Part shown: in pieces, positions 8,555-17,235 of the stretch
How positions within the stretch are numbered: position 1 is the first letter of the stretch
Layout of the letters: the number at the start of each line of letters is the position of its first letter
Made by a program: the position numbers and the translations under genes
The notes under the pieces: model-generated
What the model was told of the DNA's origin: nothing
Seen by the model: the letters and a program-made list of their open reading frames with translations, nothing else
Database searches by the model: none
Assembly (NCBI RefSeq): GCF_000382165.1
Contig: NZ_KB907711.1
Span: 62,001 to 126,000 of the forward strand
Length of the DNA: 64,000 nucleotides
Direction: 5' to 3'
Origin: Arsukibacterium perlucidum DSM 18276
GTDB lineage: Bacteria; Pseudomonadota; Gammaproteobacteria; Enterobacterales; Alteromonadaceae

Positions 8555-9862
8555 ATGTGGAGCTACTTTTTAGTCAATATTTTAATATTTATCAGTGCAA
8601 TTTCATTAATGAAATTTGTAAAGCTATCAGCAACAGCCAATTACCTCATGTCGTTATTCGCTATTCTGGTATGGTTTATTCCTTATAGCCTTATTTCGGG
8701 CCTTATCCCTGGTTCAGTATTAGCCGAACCAATTATCGTTTCATTTACAAATAGCGCTTTGGCCGCTACTGCCGCTGACATTTCTTCTAAGCAAGTAAAT
8801 ATAGATTTCATAGTTAAAATGACGTTTAAAATACTGATTTTTCTTGGGTTAATTATTTTCACGTATCGACTACTCAGATTACATAACTGGAAAAGGAAAC
8901 TGTTTTCAAGCAACGCTCTGATGCCTTTGCATAGTCTTACTAAGCAGCATGAGATCCCCGTTTTTTCTACAAAATATCATCTGGGCGGATATTTACTGGG
9001 AGTGCTGAATCCAATCATTGTCATCTCAGATAAAATACAAGAAAAGAGCCTTATTGATCTCATTATTGCTCACGAAAAGCAGCACTTAAAACGAAACGAC
9101 AATCTGCGGCTTTTAATTTTGGAGTTTTGCTCATGCCTTTTCTGGTGGAACCCACTGGTTGGCAAAATGGTAGATTTGAATCGCTTTTATATCGAAGCAC
9201 TCTGCGATGAAGAAGCCAGTAAAAAATATGGCAAAGATAAATATATCAAAGATCTATCATCTTTAACCTTATTTATTGGTTTACACAAAACCAGTCAGTT
9301 AGCTGCAAATATTGTATCTATTGAAACATCAACTACCTCCAGAATTAAGTTCTTAAAGGAAAACCGAAAAATGAACTTCAGCAACAAACTGCTTTTTGCA
9401 CTATCAATCTTTGCAATGACCACCGCTATTTCATGGAACACACTTGCTACAGCAATTCCTGACATAGATAACAAACCAGCGCATGCAAACCCGGAAGAAA
9501 TAGGTTCGTTATTAGCGTTTGACATAGATATTTTATACAACAGAGAAGCCTCAGGAGAATACCGCACCGAAGACAGGCACTCAGCTCAATTAGAGATTTG
9601 GTCAGAATTTGCAGAAAAAGTATCTTTCAAATTTAATGATAGCTTTTCATTCAATTATAAAGCGACAGATCTTGGTGACGTCATTTTGCTGGAGCTGGAA
9701 CTGGTAGAAAATATAAATAACGAATCCGTCACAGTGGCCTCTCCCACTCTTCAGGTTGCTGTAGGTAAGGAGGCTGTTATTGAAATAGATAATCCAGGTA
9801 TAAGCCAGAATGCATATCGGATAAAAGCGATTCCTTATAAACAGGCCAGGCCAACCGAGTAA
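8555..9862 (+). CDS. M56-family (BlaR1/MecR1-like) membrane metallopeptidase with non-penicillin sensor domain
   Basis: 435 residues. Several membrane segments (about 1-20, 30-55, 90-110 and 276-296) flank a zinc peptidase core with HEKQH at 173-177 and CDEEA near 218 as the probable third ligand. In BlaR1 this domain leads to cleavage of BlaI after the external sensor is acylated. Here the external part (about 300-435) is a short beta-rich domain without the SxxK/SxN/KTG motifs of penicillin-binding sensors, so the inducer cannot be a covalently bound beta-lactam in the usual way. Codon use is more AT-rich than the neighbouring chromosomal genes, as is that of the BlaI gene. It starts immediately after the BlaI stop. 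Confidence 0.9.
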   Translation: MWSYFLVNILIFISAISLMKFVKLSATANYLMSLFAILVWFIPYSLISGLIPGSVLAEPIIVSFTNSALAATAADISSKQVNIDFIVKMTFKILIFLGLIIFTYRLLRLHNWKRKLFSSNALMPLHSLTKQHEIPVFSTKYHLGGYLLGVLNPIIVISDKIQEKSLIDLIIAHEKQHLKRNDNLRLLILEFCSCLFWWNPLVGKMVDLNRFYIEALCDEEASKKYGKDKYIKDLSSLTLFIGLHKTSQLAANIVSIETSTTSRIKFLKENRKMNFSNKLLFALSIFAMTTAISWNTLATAIPDIDNKPAHANPEEIGSLLAFDIDILYNREASGEYRTEDRHSAQLEIWSEFAEKVSFKFNDSFSFNYKATDLGDVILLELELVENINNESVTVASPTLQVAVGKEAVIEIDNPGISQNAYRIKAIPYKQARPTE

Positions 9863-9953
9863 TCAAACCGGCACTAAGCAACAAGCTCGCGAGCTGCTAA
9901 ATGCTGTGTTATGCTGATTTTACTCAGTTTAATCTGGCAGGGTTTACAACCTT

Positions 9954-11165
9954 ATGAGCAGCTTTTCCTCCCTTTATCTATTTATAGAACGCACGTTTTT
10001 TGGCACCTTAAGCCGAAAAATCATTGGCAATATCAGCTTTTTAGCTATTTTCTTCCTGCTTGCCTTATATATGGCGTATCCGGCAGGCGGTGCTACCGGC
10101 AGCTGGTGGACATTACTGATTCTGGGGCTAAGTGCCTTTATTTTTACCATTGGCTATATGCATCATTTATTTGTGCGGCCGGTAAAAACTCTGGTAGCCG
10201 CATTGCATGACACTAACCGTAAAGGCACCGATTTAAACCTGCGCCTGCCGGCGTTTACCTTTGACGAATTCCGGACCTTATCGGAAGAGTACAACCAGTT
10301 TGTCGGCCAGCTGGGCGTGTTGTTGGGTGATATTCACCAGCAGGCCCGCGAAACCCATCAGGTAAACGAGCAGGTTTCCTCTGCAGTTAAAAGCACCCGC
10401 CAACATTTGCAGGATACCGAAAAACGTAGTGGCCAAATTCGGCGGGAAAGCGATCAGGTACTGGATAATCTGGCCGAAATTGTCCAGCATGGCGATGAGG
10501 TCAGTGCGGTATCCGGCCATGCCGTCGATAAAGCCAAAGTGGCCAGCGGCCAGATGCAGCAGTTAAGCAGCCAGTTATCCGGCATCGTTAAGTTATTAGA
10601 TACCTTTGGCACGACTATCAACGGCTTGCATAAAAACTCGGAAAACGTGCGGCAAATTCTGGTGATGGTAGAAACCTTTTCCGACCAAACCAACCTGTTG
10701 GCATTAAACGCCGCCATTGAAGCCGCCCGCGCCGGTGATGCCGGCCGCGGTTTTGCGGTGGTTGCTGATGAAGTTCGCACCCTGGCAGCCAAGGTAAATG
10801 ACGCTACTAAACAAATTTCTGGTTTTTTAAATGAAATGGAACAGCTGGTAGGTGAAACCCGCACCGAATCGCAAAGCCTGAACCAGCAGGCGCAGCAGGC
10901 ACAACAGCAAATTGCCGACACCAGCAGCGAGTTTGGTCAATTACAGCAGGAACTGCAACAAGCCAAAAGTGGCATTCAGAATATCAGCCAGACCGTGCTG
11001 CAACTGGAACAGCGCTATCAACAAACTCACCAACATTTAAGCGCGATAGAAAAAGTGACCAGTGATGCTCACACCCAGATGGCATCTATTGATCAGGCAG
11101 CGAAAGACTTACTTAGCGGCACCGCCCGCACTCAGCAGCAACTGGGCCGCTTTGCCCGCAGTTAA
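9954..11165 (+). CDS. Methyl-accepting chemotaxis protein
   Basis: 403 residues with two N-terminal membrane helices (about 22-45 and 50-70) and almost no periplasmic loop, a HAMP linker ([13 protein letters not shown]...), and a cytoplasmic signalling domain containing the highly conserved hairpin [18 protein letters not shown] followed by [15 protein letters not shown]. Such receptors pass signals to CheA/CheW. Lack of an external ligand domain suggests it senses membrane or cytoplasmic state. It stands alone; no other chemotaxis gene is in the window. It converges on mnmH with 2 bp between stop codons. Confidence 0.93.
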   Translation: MSSFSSLYLFIERTFFGTLSRKIIGNISFLAIFFLLALYMAYPAGGATGSWWTLLILGLSAFIFTIGYMHHLFVRPVKTLVAALHDTNRKGTDLNLRLPAFTFDEFRTLSEEYNQFVGQLGVLLGDIHQQARETHQVNEQVSSAVKSTRQHLQDTEKRSGQIRRESDQVLDNLAEIVQHGDEVSAVSGHAVDKAKVASGQMQQLSSQLSGIVKLLDTFGTTINGLHKNSENVRQILVMVETFSDQTNLLALNAAIEAARAGDAGRGFAVVADEVRTLAAKVNDATKQISGFLNEMEQLVGETRTESQSLNQQAQQAQQQIADTSSEFGQLQQELQQAKSGIQNISQTVLQLEQRYQQTHQHLSAIEKVTSDAHTQMASIDQAAKDLLSGTARTQQQLGRFARS

Positions 11166-11167
11166 TG

Positions 11168-12262
11168 CTAACGGGCGGTTACTTGCGATTGCCACCACTG
11201 ACGAAGCTCGCCGGCACTGCCTTGCAATAGTACCGGCAGCTCGCGCTTTTTAAGTTGATACTGATACATCGGGTCGTAGTAATCACTTAACAGCCGTGCT
11301 ATCCAGTGGCGGTGTAAACTGATATCACCGCTGTGTTGTTGTACGTCTAAAGCCTGGCAAAGCATGGCGTTTAGTTCGCTGTAAAGCGCCCCCCCCAGCC
11401 TTTTGCGGATCCGCGCCATCGCCTGTTGCAACATATTACTGAACACAGTAAAACCATTATCGACATCAGCGGCCACAGCCTCTTGCAGTAAATCGACGAT
11501 ATAATCCTGCACGATCACCTCAATCCGTGAGGATAGCGGCTCGTCCAGCAGGATTAACGGGCTGCGTTGCATGGTCTGGAACAGCTTGTGCGGAATACTG
11601 CGCTGACCAATAAGCAGGCTTTCATCTTCCAGCAGTAAATAAGGCGGCTCAGCAGCCTGTACTCGCAACAACGCACTCGCCAGGTCGTTTTCAAAGCAGA
11701 TTTGTGACGGTTGCGCGGCCAGTTTCCGGCCAAAGGCTGAGCCGCGATGATTGGCCAGCGCTTCCAGATCGACGGCGTTAAGTGTACCTAACAGCCGGGT
11801 TTTGCCACTGCCAGTCGGCCCTGCCAGCATAAGCACAGGCAAGGAACTGGCTTGCTCAATCGCTGTAATTGCTGCCTGGCGCAGAGCTTTAAAGCCGCCG
11901 GCCACCCGTGGGTACTCCACACCGCTTTCGGCCAGCCACTGCTGGGCAATCTGGGAACGTAAGCCACCCCGGGCGCAATACAACATGCCATGCGGCTGCG
12001 CCAGAGCAAAATTGTGCCAGGCCAGCACTCTGGCCGTTTTGGTTTCAGCCTGTACCAGCTGATGTCCCAGCTTAATTGCCGCCTGTGAGCCCTGCTGCTT
12101 ATAGCAACGCCCCACTTCAGCGCGCTCTGCATCGTTCATTAGCGGTAGATTGCAGCTGCCAGCGAAAGCACCGCGGCTAAACTCCAGCGGCGCCCGCACA
12201 TCCAGCAGCGGTATTTGCAGACGCAAAATATCTGAGTAATTATCTTGTTGCGGTAAATTCAT
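11168..12262 (-). CDS. mnmH: tRNA 2-selenouridine synthase (SelU/MnmH)
   Basis: 364 residues, the usual size. An N-terminal rhodanese domain starts at PLLDVRAPLEFSRG and carries the catalytic Cys96 in YCARGGLRS; a P-loop domain follows with GPTGSGKT at 148-155. The enzyme geranylates and then selenates 2-thiouridine at the wobble base of Lys, Glu and Gln tRNAs using selenophosphate. The donor gene selD lies just upstream on the same strand (gap about 36 bp), so both are probably one operon. The start has only a weak ribosome site, consistent with translational coupling. Confidence 0.95.
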   Translation of the reverse strand: MNLPQQDNYSDILRLQIPLLDVRAPLEFSRGAFAGSCNLPLMNDAERAEVGRCYKQQGSQAAIKLGHQLVQAETKTARVLAWHNFALAQPHGMLYCARGGLRSQIAQQWLAESGVEYPRVAGGFKALRQAAITAIEQASSLPVLMLAGPTGSGKTRLLGTLNAVDLEALANHRGSAFGRKLAAQPSQICFENDLASALLRVQAAEPPYLLLEDESLLIGQRSIPHKLFQTMQRSPLILLDEPLSSRIEVIVQDYIVDLLQEAVAADVDNGFTVFSNMLQQAMARIRKRLGGALYSELNAMLCQALDVQQHSGDISLHRHWIARLLSDYYDPMYQYQLKKRELPVLLQGSAGELRQWWQSQVTAR

Positions 12263-12298
12263 TAAATATTACAACTTAAAATAGTCTGTGCCATGGCA

Positions 12299-13339
12299 TT
12301 ACTGCACAGCAATGCGGTGGCCAACACCCGGCGCCTGTAGCTCACCAATAGGTTGTAAAATCAGATCGTATTCTAAGGCCAGTTTAATCACGGCAGCCTC
12401 TGCCGCCGGGCTGACCGCCAGCAACAGCCCGCCACTGGTTTGCGGATCGCATAACAACGCCTGCTGTTCAGCAGACAGCGGCGATACTTTAGCGCCGTAG
12501 CTGGCAAAATTACGACCACTGCCGCCCGGCACACAACCCTGAGCGATATAGTCCATTACACTTGGCAGTACTGGTATCTGCGCACTGTGCAAAATGGCAT
12601 TCAGCTTACTGCCCTCACACATTTCCAGCAGATGTCCCAGCAGCCCGAACCCCGTTACATCGGTCATAGCATGAATGCCATCCAGCTTAGCCAGATCTGC
12701 GCCGATGCGATTTAACTGCACCATAACATCAGACGCCAGAGTGGCATGTTCAGGCTGCAGTTTTTTCTGCTTCTGGGCTGTAGTTAAAATACCTACGCCC
12801 AGTGGCTTGGTTAAATACAGGCGATCGCCGGCCTGCGCCTGATCGTTGCGTTTTAAATGGCTGATAGCAACCCTGCCGCTTACCGCCAGGCCGAACATCG
12901 GTTCCGGCGCGTCGATACTGTGCCCACCGGCCAGCATAATTCCGGCTTGCTGACAAATATGACGCGCCCCTTCTAACACTTGTTGCGCCAATTCTGCCGG
13001 TAATTTATTAACGGGCCAGCCTAAAATGGCAATCGCCAGCAGTGGCTTGCCTCCCATCGCATAAATGTCGCTGATGGCGTTGCACGCCGCAATTCGACCA
13101 AAATCAAAGGCATCGTCGACAATAGGCATAAAAAAGTCGGTGGTACTGAGCAGTGCACTGCCATCACCAAGATCATAGGCTGCCGCATCGTCCTTATTGC
13201 TATTACCCACCAGCAGCTTAGGATCTGTGAAATTGATCTTAGTTTTAAGCATGGTATCGAGCACTTGCGGCGAGATTTTGCAGCCACAACCCGCACCGTG
13301 GCTGTATTCAGTTAATTTAATAGCAGAGAAATCAGACAT
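12299..13339 (-). CDS. selD: Selenophosphate synthase
   Basis: 346 residues from ATG 13339 (E. coli SelD is 347); the frame is open 27 codons further but those residues have no counterpart in the family. N-terminal motif [13 protein letters not shown] gives Cys18, the position that is Cys or selenocysteine in SelD proteins, and Lys21; the glycine-rich ATP-binding and AIRS-like domains follow (for example [11 protein letters not shown] and [10 protein letters not shown]). It makes selenophosphate from selenide and ATP. With mnmH downstream and no selA, selB or selC in the window, the visible use of selenium is tRNA modification. Confidence 0.96.
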   Translation of the reverse strand: MSDFSAIKLTEYSHGAGCGCKISPQVLDTMLKTKINFTDPKLLVGNSNKDDAAAYDLGDGSALLSTTDFFMPIVDDAFDFGRIAACNAISDIYAMGGKPLLAIAILGWPVNKLPAELAQQVLEGARHICQQAGIMLAGGHSIDAPEPMFGLAVSGRVAISHLKRNDQAQAGDRLYLTKPLGVGILTTAQKQKKLQPEHATLASDVMVQLNRIGADLAKLDGIHAMTDVTGFGLLGHLLEMCEGSKLNAILHSAQIPVLPSVMDYIAQGCVPGGSGRNFASYGAKVSPLSAEQQALLCDPQTSGGLLLAVSPAAEAAVIKLALEYDLILQPIGELQAPGVGHRIAVQ

Positions 13340-13483
13340 AACAACACTAGGCAAAGACACAATAGCGCCAACATACCCAAAGCCTTTTGCAATAACAAGG
13401 GTTCTTTTAGCCGTTGGCAAGCCGCTAACGCACTATACTTAAGGCTATAAAGTCCAACAGCGCCATACGCTAAGGCCCAGCCA

Positions 13484-13597
13484 GTGGATAAAAAACAGAT
13501 TCTCGACCGCGCTTTGCAACTGGCTGAGCAAATCAGCAGTCTGAAACGGTTAAAGGCAGCACTGGCCACCTTTAATAAACTGGGATTATGCCGCTAA
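13484..13597 (+). CDS. Possible small coiled-coil ORF (37 aa)
   Basis: GTG at 13484 with AAGG about 8 nt upstream opens a 37-residue frame beginning VDKKQILDRALQLAEQ and ending NKLGLCR; the middle is an amphipathic, Leu-rich helix. It sits between the divergent selD and M1 peptidase genes. I do not recognise a family. Coding is uncertain: the only support is the ribosome site and a heptad-like composition. Confidence 0.3.
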   Translation: MDKKQILDRALQLAEQISSLKRLKAALATFNKLGLCR

Positions 13598-13706
13598 GTA
13601 AAACAAAGGTTTCACTGTTCCCCTTTAGGCAGCAGAGCGCACTAAACTTTGCCTGGCCGTGCTTTAGCATTACACTGCTAAGCATCCCCCCTATTTAAGG
13701 AAAACT

Positions 13707-15557
13707 ATGCTTAACCGTCTGCTCCTGATTTACGCCCTGCTGCTGGCCGGCATGGCATCTCCCAGCGCCGCTGCCGGCGGCGATAGTTACACTTACGCTA
13801 ATTATCAGCAGGTAACGGTCAGTCACCTGCACCTTGATTTGGCCATGGATTTTCAGCAAAAAACCTTAAGCGGTTTCGCTGATTTACAGTTGAACTGGCT
13901 GGTGCAAGATGCAACCGAGGTTTACCTGGATACCCGCGATTTAACCATCGAGCGGGTGTATGGCAAACAGCAAGACGGCAGCTGGCAAACAGTGCCATTT
14001 AAGCTGGCGGCACGAGATGCGGTACTGGGCAGCAAACTGACTATCAGCCCGGCGTTTCAGCCACAAATGCTACGTATTCATTACAGCTCAGCGCCTGAAG
14101 CATCAGGCTTGCAGTGGTTGAACCCCGAGCAAACTGCCGGTAAAACCACGCCTTTTATGTTTAGTCAGAATCAGGCCATTCATGGCCGCAGCTGGATCCC
14201 GGTTCAGGACACACCGGCCGTACGGATGAGCTACAGCGCCCGCATTCAGACCACCGACCAGGTGCTGGTAGTAATGAGTGCCCCGAACGACCCGGCCACA
14301 GCGCGTGATGGTGATTATCAGTTTTATATGCCACAACCGATACCGGCTTATTTAATTGCGATTGCCGCCGGCGATCTGCAATTTAAAGCAATGAGTGAGC
14401 AAACCGGTGTCTACGCTGAGCCCTATATTCTTGAGGCATCTGCTAACGAATTTGCCAGCACCCAGGCCATGATCGACGCCACCGAACAGCTTTATGGTGA
14501 ATACCGCTGGGGCCGTTACGATTTACTGATTTTACCACCCAGTTTTCCGTTTGGCGGTATGGAAAACCCGGTGCTGAGTTTTATTACCCCTACTGTGGTA
14601 GCGGGTGATGGCAGCCTGGTTAATCTGATCGCCCACGAGCTGGCCCATTCCTGGTCTGGCAATCTGGTGACTAACGCCACCTGGCGCGATCTATGGTTAA
14701 ACGAGGGCTTTACCTCCTATGTTGAAAACCGGATTATGGAGCAGGTGTTTGGTAGCGATCGTGCGGTAATGGAGCAGGCTTTATCGGTGCAGGCGCTCAA
14801 AGATGAACTGCAAGTACTCAGTGCCAATGACAGTATTTTGCATATTGACCTGCAGGGCCGCGATCCGGACGATGCTTTCAGCGGTGTGCCTTATACCAAA
14901 GGCCAGCTGTTTTTAATGGATCTGGAACAACAATTCGGCCGCGATAAGTTCGACCGGTTCCTGCGGCAGTACTTTGCTGACTATGCGTTTAAAAGCATCG
15001 ACACCGCAACCTTTGTTAACTACTTAGATAAAAACCTGCTGCAACAATACCCGGGGGTGGTGTCGCTTGAGCAAGCCAAAGCCTGGATTTACCAGCCCGG
15101 TTTGCCAGCGGGCACGCCTGAGCCGCAATCAGATGCGTTTACTCAGGTGCAACAGCATGCCAGCAACTGGCTGGCCGGCAACAGTGAACTTAGCAGCCTG
15201 CCCACCGCCAGCTGGACCGTGCACGAGTGGCTGTATTTCATCAACAACCTGCCGCTAAGCATCAGCCCTGAACAAATGGCAGCGCTCGATAACAGCTTTG
15301 GCCTGACGACTTCAACTAACAGCGAAATTGCGCATGCCTGGTATTTACTGGCGCTGAAAACCGGCTATCAGCAGGTGTTACCGCAGCTGGAGCAATACTT
15401 AATCGGCATTGGCCGGCGGAAACTGATTATTCCGCTATATAAACAACTGGCCAGCACGCCAGAAGGCCTGGCGTTTGCCCGGGCAGTTTACCAACAAGCC
15501 CGGCCGGGATATCACCCGCTGGCCCAGGGCAGTGTCGATGAGCTGTTGCGTAACTAA
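13707..15557 (+). CDS. M1-family aminopeptidase, leukotriene-A4-hydrolase type, exported
   Basis: 616 residues, the size of LTA4H-type M1 enzymes rather than the larger PepN. A Sec signal peptide (1-23, cleavage near AAAGG) is followed by the N-terminal beta domain, a GGMEN substrate motif (about 283), the zinc site HELAH at 310-314 with Glu333 in NEGFTSY, and a C-terminal helical repeat domain (from about 475) like the LTA4H C-terminus. It is predicted to remove N-terminal residues from peptides in the periplasm or outside. AAGGA lies 7 nt before the ATG. It stands 60 bp upstream of a three-gene cluster and may be co-transcribed with it. Confidence 0.93.
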   Translation: MLNRLLLIYALLLAGMASPSAAAGGDSYTYANYQQVTVSHLHLDLAMDFQQKTLSGFADLQLNWLVQDATEVYLDTRDLTIERVYGKQQDGSWQTVPFKLAARDAVLGSKLTISPAFQPQMLRIHYSSAPEASGLQWLNPEQTAGKTTPFMFSQNQAIHGRSWIPVQDTPAVRMSYSARIQTTDQVLVVMSAPNDPATARDGDYQFYMPQPIPAYLIAIAAGDLQFKAMSEQTGVYAEPYILEASANEFASTQAMIDATEQLYGEYRWGRYDLLILPPSFPFGGMENPVLSFITPTVVAGDGSLVNLIAHELAHSWSGNLVTNATWRDLWLNEGFTSYVENRIMEQVFGSDRAVMEQALSVQALKDELQVLSANDSILHIDLQGRDPDDAFSGVPYTKGQLFLMDLEQQFGRDKFDRFLRQYFADYAFKSIDTATFVNYLDKNLLQQYPGVVSLEQAKAWIYQPGLPAGTPEPQSDAFTQVQQHASNWLAGNSELSSLPTASWTVHEWLYFINNLPLSISPEQMAALDNSFGLTTSTNSEIAHAWYLLALKTGYQQVLPQLEQYLIGIGRRKLIIPLYKQLASTPEGLAFARAVYQQARPGYHPLAQGSVDELLRN

Positions 15558-15617
15558 CATTGATCTAAAACCCGCCGGCACCGTAACTGGTGCCATGGTG
15601 GCGAACTGAAACGACTG

Positions 15618-15962
15618 ATGAAAAAACTGTTTTATGATGGCAGCTGTAAGCTGTGCCAACGCGAAATCAGCGCCCTGGCGCCAAAACTAAGCCCGCATCT
15701 GCAGCTGGTCGATATCAGTGCAGCTGGCTTTAACGGCTTTGCCGGGGTAAGTAAAGGCGCCATGATGCAGCAAATTCATTTGTGGGATCAGGATCATTTT
15801 ATTATTGGTATCGACGCCAGCCTGCATTACTGGCATCTGGCAGGTTACCGCAAGCTGGTGGCATTTCTGCGCTTCGCTCCCTGTTACTGGCTAGCCGGCA
15901 AAGCTTACCGGCTTTGGGCGCGCAGCCGGGCAAATTGCTCTGATGGTAACTGCGCCTTGTGA
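15618..15962 (+). CDS. DCC-family (DUF393) thiol-disulfide oxidoreductase-like protein
   Basis: 114 residues. The start LFYDGSCKLCQREI is the DCC-family signature YDGxCxxC, giving a thioredoxin-like CxxC pair near residues 10-13; RFAPCYWLAGKAYRLWA near the C-terminus is also typical. Function is unproven for the family; a role in thiol redox chemistry is inferred from the motif. Its stop overlaps the GTG of the next gene (GTGA), so the two are translationally coupled. Confidence 0.85.
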   Translation: MKKLFYDGSCKLCQREISALAPKLSPHLQLVDISAAGFNGFAGVSKGAMMQQIHLWDQDHFIIGIDASLHYWHLAGYRKLVAFLRFAPCYWLAGKAYRLWARSRANCSDGNCAL

Positions 15963-16342
15963 GACCACGCCGGCCAGGGCGTAACCGCCCTGTTAGCAAA
16001 CAGCATGATGCAACCGATAAGCAGATTTTACGACTGCATCAGGCGATGGTAGATAAGCTGCTGGCCAATCCGGCGCTGTTGCCCGCTATTTACCAGCGGC
16101 TGGAGCAACGCTATCAGGCTGGTCAGCTAAGGCACAGCGGCTATATTCACTGGCACAGTATACTTGATTGTATTGAGCAGCCCGAAATGTTCCGGCGCGA
16201 ACTGCTGGACGAGGGCGAGCGGATGCGCAAATTGCGCCGCCGTACCATTCTCACCGGTATTTTAACCGAGCAGGAGCGGCTTGAACTGCTATATGCCGGA
16301 CCGGGCGACTCAAATAATCAAGTCATCGACCACAATAGCTAA
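15959..16342 (+). CDS. Conserved-looking protein of unknown function
   Basis: 127 residues from GTG 15959, overlapping the DCC gene by 4 bp. The first 12 residues are very Arg/Pro rich; an ATG-less alternative start further in cannot be excluded. The body is helical and charged (LHQAMVDKLLANPAL, RYQAGQLRHSGYIHWHSILD, RKLRRRTILTGILTEQERL) and has no signal peptide or membrane span, so it is probably cytoplasmic. I do not recognise a family. Tight packing between the DCC and DUF3429 genes marks it as part of the same operon. Confidence 0.7.
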   Translation: MRPRRPGRNRPVSKQHDATDKQILRLHQAMVDKLLANPALLPAIYQRLEQRYQAGQLRHSGYIHWHSILDCIEQPEMFRRELLDEGERMRKLRRRTILTGILTEQERLELLYAGPGDSNNQVIDHNS

Positions 16343-16351
16343 GGACAGAGC

Positions 16352-16789
16352 ATGAAACTGATTAACACCCTGGGCTACGCCGGCTTACTGCCTTTTGCCT
16401 TACTGCCACTGGCTTATCATCTGCAGTGGCAGGTTGGCAGCACACCGTTACTGCTGCTGTATCAGTTATACAGTGCGCTGATTTTAGGCTTTATGGCGGG
16501 TGTGCTGTGGCCGGTGCTGCATCAACAGCAAAACCCTGCCAAAACCAGCAAACTTGCTGTGCTGGCGGTGAGCTTTCCGGTAATAAGTATTATCGGCCTG
16601 GCACTTACTCCTGGTTATTTCTTACTGCTACAGGCCCTGCTATTTGTGCTGCTGCGCATAACCGAATTCAGCTCGGGCATTAATCAGCATTACATCAAGT
16701 CTTATCAGGGCCTGCGCCATGCCTTAACCCTGGTCGTCACTGTCAGTCACTTAGTGATGTATGTGCTGCTTAGGCTATCTGTAAGCTAA
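16352..16789 (+). CDS. DUF3429 inner-membrane protein
   Basis: 145 residues with about five hydrophobic helices and almost no loops. The start LGYAGLLPFALLPLAY and YQLYSALILGFMAGVLWPVL match the DUF3429 pattern (GYxGLxPF and YxxxILxFxxGVxW). Function unknown. It is the last gene of the DCC cluster, 9 bp after the previous stop, and the last chromosomal-type gene before the cassette array. No clear hairpin terminator follows. Confidence 0.8.
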   Translation: MKLINTLGYAGLLPFALLPLAYHLQWQVGSTPLLLLYQLYSALILGFMAGVLWPVLHQQQNPAKTSKLAVLAVSFPVISIIGLALTPGYFLLLQALLFVLLRITEFSSGINQHYIKSYQGLRHALTLVVTVSHLVMYVLLRLSVS

Positions 16790-17142
16790 ATCGCTCCCAA
16801 CATGTCAGATAGATAACAGCTGGAACCCCGTTTTGGTCACCACAGAGTGTCTGAGTAAGCGTGAGCGAATGACAAATACGTCGGGAACGTATTTGAACAG
16901 CTTTGCTGGCTTGCGAAGGACAGGATGTCCGAATTAATTGCTGTGGCGAGCCAAGGCGGGTGTTGCAGCCGTTATCTCAGCATGCCGGATACAACGCTAT
17001 TTCAGAAGTTCTATCCTCTATTGCTCAAGCTAGATATATCGGCAAGCCCGCACTCAGCGTTAGACCGAAGTTTCCGTATTTGTCTTGATTATTAATATTG
17101 CATGTCCCCATAAATCATTGTAAATAAGCCGGTTACGTTGTA
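16790..17142. other. Non-coding region left of the cassette array
   Basis: About 350 bp without a convincing gene. It holds a perfect hairpin CAAATACGT-cggga-ACGTATTTG (16874-16896) with no T run, and an isolated core-like GTTAGAC at 17060-17066, which fits the GTTRRRY consensus of integron recombination sites. Upstream ATACAACGC (about 16989-16997) could be a poor partner for it. This could be a decayed cassette, an attI-like site or a REP-type element; I cannot decide between them. Confidence 0.4.
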
Positions 17143-17220
17143 ATGTCTGCCACATCATATTTACAAAGACGGAACAATCCGCATTTAATTACGGAATTTT
17201 CCGTCGAATAAGCGTTATGC
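17143..17220 (+). repeat. Possible attC/attI-like site at the left end of the array
   Basis: A hairpin pairs GACGGAACAATCCG (from 17168) with CGGAATTTTCCGTC (to 17204), 12 of 14 positions, and is followed by core GTTATGC at 17214-17220, the recombination point where the first clear cassette begins. No good R'' box (GCATAAC or GTCTAAC) is present; the nearest is GTCTGCC at 17147. The core is secure because the first cassette's own 3' R'' box is complementary to it; calling the whole segment attC is tentative. Confidence 0.45.
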
Positions 17221-17235
17221 CGTTCGGAGATATCA

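Noticed and set aside
13286-13291. Selenocysteine codon in SelD
   Set aside because: The position is encoded by a normal Cys codon, with no in-frame TGA.
13312-13569. 85-codon ORF on the - strand overlapping the selD start
   Set aside because: Composition is that of antisense/upstream shadow, no family features, and it overlaps the selD start out of frame.
16874-16896. Terminator for the DUF3429 gene
   Set aside because: The hairpin is perfect but lacks a T run on either side and lies 85 bp after the stop.
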